A stretch of DNA of 64,000 bases from Flammeovirga sp. OC4 (GTDB lineage: Bacteria; Bacteroidota; Bacteroidia; Cytophagales; Flammeovirgaceae), in assembly GCF_000812565.1 (NCBI RefSeq), contig NZ_JTAM01000004.1:215526-279525 (forward strand). Direction: 5' to 3'. The translations under genes and the position numbers were made by a program. Of this stretch, positions 45,431-53,886 are shown in pieces. Every line of letters begins with the position of its first letter. Within the stretch, counting starts at the first letter, position 1. The notes below the pieces were generated by a model. That model was not told the origin of the DNA, searched no databases, and saw only the letters and a list, made by a program, of their open reading frames with translations.

Positions 45431-45768
45431 ATGATAAGTAGGTTTTAATATTAGATTTACATTTAAGAAGAATGAGAAGATCGTTCTTTCATTTCATTCC
45501 AATAAATACTCAGACCATTGTCTTTTGGTGGCAGACAAACATAAACCATTGTATTCTCAACAAATTTACTGTACTTATCAATAGTAAACTCATTGTGTTT
45601 GAATATATTATGTTAAGTACTCAAACAAAATTACCTTATATTTAATTATTGCAACTTTGTCTGAGTACTCATTGTAATTTCAGTAATTTCTCAAATCGAA
45701 AAAATACTAAACTACCTCAAAAACACTTCTCCTTAATTTTAAATTTTTAAAGAAAATGTCTTCTAAAA
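45431..45768. other. Intergenic region between FKBP genes
   Basis: About 340 AT-rich bases. No ORF, repeat or clear terminator was recognised. It likely holds the promoter for the two downstream FKBP genes. Confidence 0.4.
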
Positions 45769-46695
45769 TTATTTTGTTGGATTAACGAAGTCAATCAACT
45801 CAACATCAAATTTTAATACTGAGAATGGCTTGATCATTGAACCAGCTCCTGAAGCACCATAACCTAATCCTGAAGGGATAAATAAAGTTGCTTTAGTACC
45901 TTTTTTCAATAATGTAAAACCTTCGTCCCATCCTGCTATTACTCTTCCTTGACCCAATGGGAACTCAAATGGTTGGCCTCTATCTACTGAAGAATCAAAT
46001 TTTTGACCATCTAATAAAGTACCAGTGTAGTGTACTTTTACGCTAGCACCTTTTTCAGGAGCTGCACCAGCACCCTCTTCAGTGATCACATAATATAAAC
46101 CAGTTTCTGTTTTTTGAGCACCAGAGATATTGTTGTCAGTCAAGTAATCTTGGATCAATTGATCGTCGATTTTTACATACTCTTCTGCTTTTTCTTGCAA
46201 TTTCTTCATCTCTTCCGCTTGCTTTTCTTCCATTGAAGTACGGTAAGCTTCCTCGTCAGCGTATACATTGACAGTACGAATACCCACTACTACTTCTTGT
46301 GAAGGATCTTTGATAAATGGAGGGGCCATTTTTCCAAAGAAATCAGAAGCGATAATTTTCATTTGAGCACTGTCTCCTTCGCTCATCATTGCAACCATTT
46401 CTCCTAGTGGATCTGCTGGCTGTCCTGCAGCTTGTTGTTGTTTCACAATTGAATCAGGGAAAACTTTTACCGCAGCAAACTCTCTTCCTGTTTCAGTAAT
46501 ATCAAATAATGTAGAATCTGAAGGTGTAGAGATATTTAATGTAAACTCAACGATATTATTTTCTTTGATCGCTGCACCACTTCCGCTCTCAACGATACTA
46601 AATTTCTTACCTGTTGGAGTTTCTTTTTCCTGTGGTCCACAAGCAACAGCACCTAACATTACGGCTGCAATTGCAATTTTCTTTTTGATTTGCAT
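45769..46695 (-). CDS. FKBP-type isomerase lipoprotein, two-domain
   Basis: 308 residues. Lipobox GAVAC. The C-terminal FKBP domain (about 195-305) is canonical: KGASVKVHYTGTLLDGQKFDSS, VIAGWDEGFTLLKKGTKATLFIPSGLGYGASGAGS. The N-terminal ~150 residues have weak FKBP-like features (NNIVEFTLNIS.., SEGDSAQMKIIASD), so it may be a divergent second domain that acts as a chaperone or dimer part. It is 22 bases downstream of the NrnA-like gene on the same strand. Confidence 0.88.
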   Translation of the reverse strand: MQIKKKIAIAAVMLGAVACGPQEKETPTGKKFSIVESGSGAAIKENNIVEFTLNISTPSDSTLFDITETGREFAAVKVFPDSIVKQQQAAGQPADPLGEMVAMMSEGDSAQMKIIASDFFGKMAPPFIKDPSQEVVVGIRTVNVYADEEAYRTSMEEKQAEEMKKLQEKAEEYVKIDDQLIQDYLTDNNISGAQKTETGLYYVITEEGAGAAPEKGASVKVHYTGTLLDGQKFDSSVDRGQPFEFPLGQGRVIAGWDEGFTLLKKGTKATLFIPSGLGYGASGAGSMIKPFSVLKFDVELIDFVNPTK

Positions 46696-46717
46696 ATTCA
46701 GTTTATAAGTAATTATT

Positions 46718-47743
46718 CTATTTTAATTTTTCCTGGAGTACTTTCTTGAATTTAGCGACTGCCTCATCAATTGTAATTCCATCAATTCTACCCCCTGCAG
46801 CATTTTTATGACCTCCACCATTAAAGTGCTCGGCCGAAAGATCTGCTACAGAAAAATCTCCAATTGAACGGAAAGATACTTTAATACCATCACGTTCGTC
46901 TTTTTCTTTGAAAAGTGCGGCGATTTTAATTCCATTGACAGACAAAGCATAATTCACTAAGCCCTCAGTATCTCCGGATTGTAACTTGAATCGTTCTCTA
47001 TCATCTTGACTTACGGTGAAGTACCCTGTATTTAGCTCAGGCCAAAAAGTGAGGTTTTCCCCTAAAGCATAACCTAAGAATCTTAATCTCGTTTCAGTAT
47101 TATTATCGTAAATAAGGTTGTAGATTCTAGCGGTATCAAGTCCTGTATCTTTTAAAGATGCTGCTATACGTAATGTTCTACTGCTCACACTCGGGAATTT
47201 AAAAGACCCCGTATCTGTAATTAAGCCTGCATATAAACAAGCCGCAATACGTTGGTCAATTTTCTGAATCCCTTCGTCTAAATCAATAAATTCATATATA
47301 AGTTGTGCGGCTGCGGCTGCATCAATATCCCAAAGTTCATAATCAGCAAACTCTTCTTTCCCTCTATGATGATCAATCATCACAATCGTTTTCTTGCTAA
47401 TCGAGTTTTTGACTAATGGTCCTAGTTCTTCAATTCTACTAAGAGAAGAGAAATCCACACAAACAATCACATCCGCTTCTTCAATGATTGTTTCTGAAAT
47501 TTCAGGTTTTTCTTTATCGTAAACCACTACTTCTTCGTGTCCTGGCATCCAATGCAAGAACGACGGGTAGTCATTTGGAGAAAGAACAGTTGTGATATGC
47601 TCATCTTTTCTTAAATACCAAGATAATCCCAATGCCGATCCTATAGCATCTGCGTCAGGCTTAGTATGCGGAATGATGACCACTTTTCTTGGTTCCTCTA
47701 AGAATTCTTTTAGTGTACTAAAATTGTGCATATAATATTTCAC
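46718..47743 (-). CDS. nrnA: DHH-family phosphoesterase (NrnA-like nanoRNase / pAp phosphatase)
   Basis: 341 residues with DHH then DHHA1 domains. Motifs: HTKPDADAIGSALGL (26-40), VCVDFSS, IDHHRGKEEF (the DHH triad), DTGSFKF, and the C-terminal GGGHKNAAGG that binds nucleotide phosphate. NrnA enzymes degrade short oligoribonucleotides and dephosphorylate pAp. M5 (47731) is an alternative start. It leads an apparent operon with an FKBP gene, an association often seen in Bacteroidota. Confidence 0.9.
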   Translation of the reverse strand: MKYYMHNFSTLKEFLEEPRKVVIIPHTKPDADAIGSALGLSWYLRKDEHITTVLSPNDYPSFLHWMPGHEEVVVYDKEKPEISETIIEEADVIVCVDFSSLSRIEELGPLVKNSISKKTIVMIDHHRGKEEFADYELWDIDAAAAAQLIYEFIDLDEGIQKIDQRIAACLYAGLITDTGSFKFPSVSSRTLRIAASLKDTGLDTARIYNLIYDNNTETRLRFLGYALGENLTFWPELNTGYFTVSQDDRERFKLQSGDTEGLVNYALSVNGIKIAALFKEKDERDGIKVSFRSIGDFSVADLSAEHFNGGGHKNAAGGRIDGITIDEAVAKFKKVLQEKLK

Positions 47744-48082
47744 GTAACTGTGACATTACTCTAACATCACTTCTTATTTTTACTCCCCTCAGCGAGAGAA
47801 GTATGCACAAAAGTCTTAAAAAATGTATTCTTAATCAATTTATTATCAATTCTATAGTTATTTATTCTTTGTACCCAACACATAAAACAACACAAAACAC
47901 TGATAAACAATTGATTACACCTTTATTTTTTAGTGATATATTTAAGTTAAAATACCTTTCATTTTAAACATAATATTAAAATAGTACAGTAATTCACATT
48001 ATTTCTGAATTTTAGATGCATTATATCTAATCTCTATTCATCCTTCTTCCTGTTAAAAAAAATTAATACCGCAAACCTTTTT

Positions 48083-48192
48083 ACTAATCATTCGTTCGAT
48101 TAGTTATAGATAATAAAAATTGATTAGGTAGTAGATTAGTTAAGATCGTGCGTATTTGGAAAGGGATCTCTTGATAAGGGATCCCTTTTTTT
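48083..48192 (+). ncRNA. Candidate small RNA ending in an orphan terminator
   Basis: A hairpin ACTAATC-attcgttc-GATTAGT (48083-48104) is followed 55 bases later by a strong terminator, AAAGGGATC / GATCCCTTT with T7 (48160-48192). No ORF precedes the terminator on this strand, and the nearest gene to the left (nrnA) points the other way. A short transcript is the simplest explanation. The 5' end is unknown and no family was recognised. Confidence 0.45.
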
Positions 48193-48287
48193 GTTTTAAA
48201 AAACTGTGAGCAAATTGTAAACTAGATTATCGTCAATTTTTAATCGGCCTTTCTACAAGCATTTATAAGATCAACTTTCAAGCTTCT

Positions 48288-48395
48288 TCATTTTGGTCTT
48301 ACCACAAAAACGAAGTAAAAAAGTCAGGACTTTGAAGGGAAATGCATCATGGATCAATACAATCCGTCAAAAAGCTTAAGAATTATTGTCTCTTC
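48288..48395. repeat. Repeat family C, reduced copy 3
   Basis: CTTCATTTTGG..CCACAAAAACGAAG (about 48290-48319) is the same hairpin as the first one in copies 1 and 2 with changed but complementary arms. AAAAAGTCAGGACTTTGAAG then parallels AAAAAATCTAGGCTGTGAAG. The CTCGCTGCGCTC core is missing. It lies just upstream of the mutS promoter. Confidence 0.55.
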
Positions 48396-48431
48396 CATTC
48401 TATCACAATGCTATATTCTAAAACCTTTCCT

Positions 48432-48439
48432 TAAATTTG
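48432..48439 (+). promoter_or_regulatory. Putative -7 element TAAATTTG of the mutS operon
   Basis: TAAATTTG matches TAnnTTTG and lies 22 bases before ATG 48462. The same octamer precedes the SDR gene (38301) and the lipoprotein gene (62843). Confidence 0.5.
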
Positions 48440-48461
48440 CAGATCAATTGGACATATCTTA

Positions 48462-51113
48462 ATGAATATGTCTCGAAGGAAGTTAGAAAATAATAATTTT
48501 AGAGCCTTGGCGAAGACAAAGACAAAGAAGGAAACTCCGATGATGAAGCAGTTCAATGCGATCAAAGCAAAGCATCCTACTGCTATGTTATTATTCAGAG
48601 TTGGAGATTTTTATGAGACGTTTGGAGATGATGCAATTACTGCAAGTAAGATATTGGATATCGTTTTAACGAAACGTTCTAATGGTTCTGCTTCTGAAAC
48701 GGCATTGGCAGGTTTCCCTCATCATTCTTTGGATACCTACTTACCTAAATTAGTCAAAGCCGGACAAAGAGTTGCTATTGTAGATCAACTTGAAGACCCT
48801 AAAACAGCCAAAGGTGTTGTAAAAAGGGGAATCACCGAGTTGGTTACACCTGGTGTGTCTATGAATGACAATGTACTGAGCGTAAAACAAAACAACTACT
48901 TGGCGGCAATTCACCTTTGTAAAAAAGAAATGGGAATCTCATTCTTGGATATTTCTACTGGTGAATTCTTTGTGGCACAAGGCGATCAAAATTACATCGA
49001 TAAATTATTACAAGGCTTTTCTCCTTCCGAAGTATTGTATTGTAGAACGGAACAGGAGCAATACAATGATATTTTCGGAGATACTTACCCTACTTTCAGA
49101 CAAGATGATTGGGTATATACTTCAGAATATGGTTATGATAAACTGACTTCTCATTTCGGCACGAAGAACTTAAAGGGCTTTGGTATTGAAAATCTTCCAT
49201 TGGCGATTATTGCTGCGGGAGCTATTTTGAATTACCTAGAGTTAACAGAACATCATCATATTGATCATATTCATCAAATCAGCAGAATTCAAGAAGATAA
49301 ATATGTTTGGTTGGATAAATTTACAGCTAGAAGTCTTGAATTAATTTTCCCTCAAAATGAAGGAGGTGTTCCTCTCATCGACATTATGGACAAATGCGTT
49401 ACTCCAATGGGGGCTCGTTTGTTGAAAAAATGGACTGTTCTTCCTTTAAAGGATCAAAAAAGTATTGATGCCCGTTTGAATGTAGTGCATTACTTTACAG
49501 AGGAGGAAAATACAGCGGATGAGGTACTCTCTCATTTAAGGCAAATCACGGATATTGAACGCCTGATTTCCAAAGTGGCTGTAGGAAGAGTCAACCCTAG
49601 GGAAATTGTCTTTATCAAAAAAGCATTACAACATGCTGCTCCTATTAAGGCTATCCTTTCAAAAATTGATCATCAAGAGATCAAAGGAATAGCAGACCGG
49701 ATCAATACATGTAAAGTCTTGGTTGATCGTATTGAGAAAGAAATGCAGGACAATCCTCCATTAAACCCTGCCCAAGGAAATATCATCCGTACAGGTGTTA
49801 ATGCTGAATTAGATGAACTGAGAGCAATTTCTCACTCAGGAAAAGATTTCTTACAGAAAATACAGGAAAGAGAAAGTGAGCGTACAGGTATTCCTTCTTT
49901 AAAAATTGGATATAATAAAGTATTTGGTTACTACTTAGAGGTAAGAAATACACACAAAGATAAAGTTCCTGCGGAGTGGATTCGTAAGTCTACACTGGTC
50001 AATGCAGAACGCTATATCACAGAAGAGTTGAAACAATACGAAGAGAAAATTCTAACTGCAGAAACACAAATTTCTGTTATTGAGAATAAACTTTTCATGG
50101 ATTTGGTACATGCCTCAACAGAGTACATCAGTCCAATTCAACAAACGGCTTCAACACTAGCAAAACTTGATTGTCTACTTTCTTTTGCTACCAATGCCAT
50201 TGAATATGATTATGTAAAGCCTGAGATTACAGCTGATAAAGCATTATCAATCAAAGAAGGTAGGCACCCAGTGATTGAGAGACAACTATCGGTAGATGAT
50301 CCGTATGTTCCGAATGACGTGTATTTAGATACAGAAGAACAGCAAATCATGGTGATTACTGGTCCTAACATGTCAGGTAAGTCTGCCTTATTAAGACAAA
50401 CTGCTCTGATTGTTTTGATGGCTCAAATGGGTTCGTTTGTTCCGGCACAATCAGCCACGATTGGTATTATCGATAAAGTATTTACTCGTGTGGGTGCATC
50501 CGACAACCTTTCAAAAGGAGAGTCTACTTTTATGGTGGAAATGACAGAAACGGCTAGTATTCTGAATAACATTTCTGATAGAAGTTTAATTCTGATGGAC
50601 GAAATTGGAAGAGGAACGAGTACTTATGATGGTGTCTCAATTGCCTGGGCCATTGTAGAGTACCTTCACAATCATAATAAAGCGAGAGCAAAAACGCTCT
50701 TTGCTACGCATTATCATGAACTAAATGAACTTGCAGAGGATTTTCCACGCATTAAAAACTTCAATGTTTCCGTAAAAGAACATCAGAAGAAAATCATTTT
50801 CTTGAGAAAACTGAAGGAAGGCGGAAGTGAGCACAGTTTTGGTATTCATGTAGCACAATTGGCAGGTATGCCTCAAAAAGTAGTAAGGCGTTCGGAAGAA
50901 ATCTTAGAGCATTTAGAACAAGATAAACGCAAAGAGAAAAATACAGAACGCATTAAAGAAGTGCCTAAAGATAATTATCAACTTTCCATTTTTGACTCGG
51001 TAGATCCCGTTGCTAAGAAATTGAAAGATGAATTTGAAAAAATTGATGTCAATACCATGACTCCAATTGAGGCAATGCTTAAATTGAATGAACTAAAGAA
51101 ACTTTTATCATAG
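48462..51113 (+). CDS. mutS: DNA mismatch repair protein MutS
   Basis: 883 residues, full-length MutS1. The mismatch-binding Phe-X-Glu motif is in [13 protein letters not shown] (FYE). The ATPase domain has Walker [16 protein letters not shown], the signature GESTFMVEM, and Walker [17 protein letters not shown], followed by ATHYHEL. The N-terminus ([12 protein letters not shown]..) is a short basic extension; later ATGs (48468, 48540) are alternatives. It opens a three-gene plus-strand group with a DUF4199 protein 7 bases on. No mutL is in the window. Confidence 0.96.
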   Translation: MNMSRRKLENNNFRALAKTKTKKETPMMKQFNAIKAKHPTAMLLFRVGDFYETFGDDAITASKILDIVLTKRSNGSASETALAGFPHHSLDTYLPKLVKAGQRVAIVDQLEDPKTAKGVVKRGITELVTPGVSMNDNVLSVKQNNYLAAIHLCKKEMGISFLDISTGEFFVAQGDQNYIDKLLQGFSPSEVLYCRTEQEQYNDIFGDTYPTFRQDDWVYTSEYGYDKLTSHFGTKNLKGFGIENLPLAIIAAGAILNYLELTEHHHIDHIHQISRIQEDKYVWLDKFTARSLELIFPQNEGGVPLIDIMDKCVTPMGARLLKKWTVLPLKDQKSIDARLNVVHYFTEEENTADEVLSHLRQITDIERLISKVAVGRVNPREIVFIKKALQHAAPIKAILSKIDHQEIKGIADRINTCKVLVDRIEKEMQDNPPLNPAQGNIIRTGVNAELDELRAISHSGKDFLQKIQERESERTGIPSLKIGYNKVFGYYLEVRNTHKDKVPAEWIRKSTLVNAERYITEELKQYEEKILTAETQISVIENKLFMDLVHASTEYISPIQQTASTLAKLDCLLSFATNAIEYDYVKPEITADKALSIKEGRHPVIERQLSVDDPYVPNDVYLDTEEQQIMVITGPNMSGKSALLRQTALIVLMAQMGSFVPAQSATIGIIDKVFTRVGASDNLSKGESTFMVEMTETASILNNISDRSLILMDEIGRGTSTYDGVSIAWAIVEYLHNHNKARAKTLFATHYHELNELAEDFPRIKNFNVSVKEHQKKIIFLRKLKEGGSEHSFGIHVAQLAGMPQKVVRRSEEILEHLEQDKRKEKNTERIKEVPKDNYQLSIFDSVDPVAKKLKDEFEKIDVNTMTPIEAMLKLNELKKLLS

Positions 51114-51120
51114 ATAGAAA

Positions 51121-51654
51121 ATGAACAATCAATTATCGATAAAACCAATAGCACTAAAGTATGGTGCCATCATCGGCGTTTTCTCTTTTGGATACAGTAC
51201 ACTCCTACATTATTTAGGAAATGCTCAAGATCCTTTTTTACAATACTTGAGCATAATGGTCTATGCCACTGCAACTGTTTTTGCTTACAGAGAATATAGA
51301 ACAAATAATAATGAAGTCCTCACTTTTAAAATAGGGACAAGACTTGGCACACTGCTCTCGTTTATTGCAGCCGCTATCTCTTCTGTATTCAATTACCTTT
51401 ATATTAAATTTGTGGATGACAGTGCTATCAGAGAGGCTCTTGAAATTACAACCAAAGCTTTAGAGGGAAACCCTGATCTTACGGATGAGCAATTTGAGAT
51501 GACCGTTTCTTGGATGGAAACCATCAGTTATTCGGTACTTCCTCACCTTCTCAGTATTGTATTTTTGACATTCTTAGGTTTTCTATTCTCAATGGCTGTT
51601 GCTCAAATGATGAAAAGAGAGCCCGTAGATCCTGACCAAGATTACGATTTTTAA
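51121..51654 (+). CDS. DUF4199-family membrane protein
   Basis: 177 residues with four hydrophobic helices (about 13-28, 37-52, 72-92, 140-163). The pattern, with a soluble loop between helices 3 and 4 containing ALEGNPDLTDEQFE, fits DUF4199, a Bacteroidota family of unknown function often next to a GT2 glycosyltransferase, as here. It starts 7 bases after mutS and ends 24 bases before the GT2 gene. Confidence 0.8.
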   Translation: MNNQLSIKPIALKYGAIIGVFSFGYSTLLHYLGNAQDPFLQYLSIMVYATATVFAYREYRTNNNEVLTFKIGTRLGTLLSFIAAAISSVFNYLYIKFVDDSAIREALEITTKALEGNPDLTDEQFEMTVSWMETISYSVLPHLLSIVFLTFLGFLFSMAVAQMMKREPVDPDQDYDF

Positions 51655-51678
51655 TTTACAAGCTTCACTACTTTTAAA

Positions 51679-52644
51679 ATGGAAGAAAAGAAAATAGATG
51701 TATCCGTAGTTGTTCCTTTACTCAATGAAGAGGAATCCCTCCCTGAGTTGGTAGAATGGATCAATAAAGTATTTGTTGCTGAAAACATCAATGGTGATTT
51801 GTATCTTATTGATGATGGTAGTACTGATAATTCATGGGACATTATTGTGGAGTTGAAAAAGAAATTTGAATGGATTCACGGCATTCAATTTCAAAGAAAC
51901 TATGGTAAATCAGCAGCACTGCAAGTTGGTTTTCAAGCTGCTGAAGGTGAAGTAGTGATTACAATGGATGCTGACTTACAGGATAGTCCAGATGAAATCC
52001 CAGAATTAAGACGTATGATTTTGGAGGAAAAGTATGATATTGTTTCTGGATGGAAAGAAAAAAGGTATGATCCACTTTCAAAGACTATTCCTACAAAAAT
52101 ATATAACGCTGCAACTACAGCTCTATCAGGCATTAAATTACATGATATGAACTGCGGATTGAAGGCTTACAGAAAAAATGTTGTCAAGGCGATTGAGGTA
52201 TACGGTGAGATGCACCGCTATATTCCTGTAATTGCGAAATGGAATGGATTTTCGAAAATTGGAGAAAAACCAGTACAACATAGAGCTAGAAAGTATGGTA
52301 CTACAAAATTTGGTTTGGAACGCTTTATCAATGGCTTCCTCGATTTGATGTCCATCACTTTTGTGTCTCGCTTCAAAAAAGCCCCGATGCATTTCTTTGG
52401 TTTATTGGGAACACTTTCTTTCATGTCAGGAACTTTAGCGGCTGTTTGGCTATTAGGTGAGAAGGTTTATTTATCGATCAATCGCCTTCCTGTTAAAAGA
52501 GAAGTAGTGGAACAACCGTTATTCTACCTCGCTCTGACTGCTGTTATTATAGGTTGTCAGATGTTTATGACTGGTTTTATCGCTGAAATGGTTTCTTTAA
52601 ATCAGCCTAATCGAAATGATTATGGTATTAAAGGAAGAATATAA
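51679..52644 (+). CDS. GT2 glycosyltransferase with C-terminal membrane helices (DPM1/ArnC-like)
   Basis: 321 residues. GT2 motifs: VVVPLLNEEESLPEL (10-24), DDGSTDNSW, and the DxD-type MDADLQDSPDE (about 94-104). RKYGTTKFGLERF near 214 is typical of polyprenyl-phosphate sugar transferases. Two membrane helices follow (about 235-255 and 280-305). It probably moves a sugar to a lipid carrier. No ArnT-like partner is in the window. Third gene of the mutS group, ending before a convergent terminator. Confidence 0.88.
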   Translation: MEEKKIDVSVVVPLLNEEESLPELVEWINKVFVAENINGDLYLIDDGSTDNSWDIIVELKKKFEWIHGIQFQRNYGKSAALQVGFQAAEGEVVITMDADLQDSPDEIPELRRMILEEKYDIVSGWKEKRYDPLSKTIPTKIYNAATTALSGIKLHDMNCGLKAYRKNVVKAIEVYGEMHRYIPVIAKWNGFSKIGEKPVQHRARKYGTTKFGLERFINGFLDLMSITFVSRFKKAPMHFFGLLGTLSFMSGTLAAVWLLGEKVYLSINRLPVKREVVEQPLFYLALTAVIIGCQMFMTGFIAEMVSLNQPNRNDYGIKGRI

Positions 52645-52772
52645 ATATGTAAAAAAAGGGAAGAAGGAAGAAGGGTAAGGTAAGGCGATTTTTTATCCTT
52701 AATACAAACCATTTTTCTTAATTCTTACCTAAAAAGGCCTTATGTCTTAGGGCTTGGTATTTAATTAACTTG

Positions 52773-52808
52773 ATAACACCTAAATCTGAAAAAGAATTTA
52801 GGTGTTAT
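52773..52808. terminator. Convergent terminator between the GT2 and AraC genes
   Basis: ATAACACCTAAAT and ATTTAGGTGTTAT pair perfectly. The right arm includes the stop codon of the minus-strand AraC gene. ATTTTC follows on the plus strand. Confidence 0.8.
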
Positions 52809-53776
52809 TTTCTTAAGTCATCCTTAAATTCTCTTGGTGTCACACCGTATTTCTTCTTGAAGTTAGCCGAAAAATGACTTGCACTAGAAAAACCCAAATC
52901 CATCGCTATCATTGACATCGTTTTTTCTCCCTCCTGCAAATAGGTTTTGGCTAGATCTAGGCGTACATCTTGATGAAATTGATGAATTGTCACTCCAAAT
53001 ACCTGCTTAAATAATGCTCTAAGTCTACTGGCACTTAAACCACACTCTCTAGCCAAATCATCAATTTGAACCGGTTGGCTTACTTGATTTTTCAAGTAGT
53101 TTCTCGCTTTAAAAACTGCTTTTGTATTGAAAGGGTATTTATTTGATTCCAGAATATTTTCACGTTCATTTACTTTAGAGAAAAAAGTAGCAACCAAATG
53201 CAAAGCACTAGCGTGTACTAATTCTTGTTCATAGATATTCTTCACCTCCTCCGAATACATTCGCCAAAACATACCATGCATTACAGGATCAAATTCTTCA
53301 AAAATATAATAGGGAGCATCCTCTAAAAAGAGCTGTTGATAATATTCCGATTTGCTTGCCAAAAATTTATAATACTCTTTCTTCAACCGAATGCTCACAA
53401 ACCTGGTTTTCCGATGTGGAAATAATTCCCAGCCTACAGTGTCTTTTGTATTGGTGGTAAATGCTCCTTCCGTGAAAAAGGCAAACTCTTCCTTTTCATT
53501 ATTCTCATTCTCAATATCAATTGTTTTCTTTTCTGAAGGTTCACCAAAGAAAATAGGAATATACTCATCCATGGTATTTAACTGCTTTCCTGTAGAGGCA
53601 ACTTTCTGTTTCAAATGGAAATCAAAACGTAGTATTTCCATTTGTTCATTGAAACGAAAACCATCAACAACTCCCTGTCCTAACTCATTATTAAAAACGA
53701 TGGAGTCTCCTACTCTTTTACCATTGAATATTCTACCCCAAGCTTCTAAGGCTTTATCAAAATCTCTTTGTTCCAT
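52805..53776 (-). CDS. AraC-family transcriptional regulator
   Basis: 323 residues. The C-terminal ~105 residues form two helix-turn-helix motifs: IDDLARECGLSASRLRALFKQVFG, and the family signature MSMIAMDLGFSSASHFSANFKKKYGVTPREF. The N-terminal ~210 residues are not a recognisable sugar-binding cupin; they resemble the ligand-binding part of Bacteroidota AraC proteins of unknown signal. It sits directly downstream of the tandem beta-amylase gene on the same strand, so control of starch metabolism is plausible. Its start lies only 15 bases past a strong terminator. Confidence 0.88.
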   Translation of the reverse strand: MEQRDFDKALEAWGRIFNGKRVGDSIVFNNELGQGVVDGFRFNEQMEILRFDFHLKQKVASTGKQLNTMDEYIPIFFGEPSEKKTIDIENENNEKEEFAFFTEGAFTTNTKDTVGWELFPHRKTRFVSIRLKKEYYKFLASKSEYYQQLFLEDAPYYIFEEFDPVMHGMFWRMYSEEVKNIYEQELVHASALHLVATFFSKVNERENILESNKYPFNTKAVFKARNYLKNQVSQPVQIDDLARECGLSASRLRALFKQVFGVTIHQFHQDVRLDLAKTYLQEGEKTMSMIAMDLGFSSASHFSANFKKKYGVTPREFKDDLRK

Positions 53777-53790
53777 AACATAAAAGATAT

Positions 53791-53842
53791 AAAAAAACCA
53801 TTAGTAATTCCATATCTTCTCAGATTAAATTACTAATGGTTT
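53791..53842 (-). terminator. Terminator between the beta-amylase and AraC genes
   Basis: AAACCATTAGTAATT and AATTACTAATGGTTT pair perfectly over 15 bases; on the minus strand TTTTT follows. It ends about 45 bases past the amylase stop and 15 bases before the AraC ATG. Confidence 0.85.
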
Positions 53843-53886
53843 AGAATGTATCGAACACCTTATTGAAGGTATTTCTTTGAAGAAAA

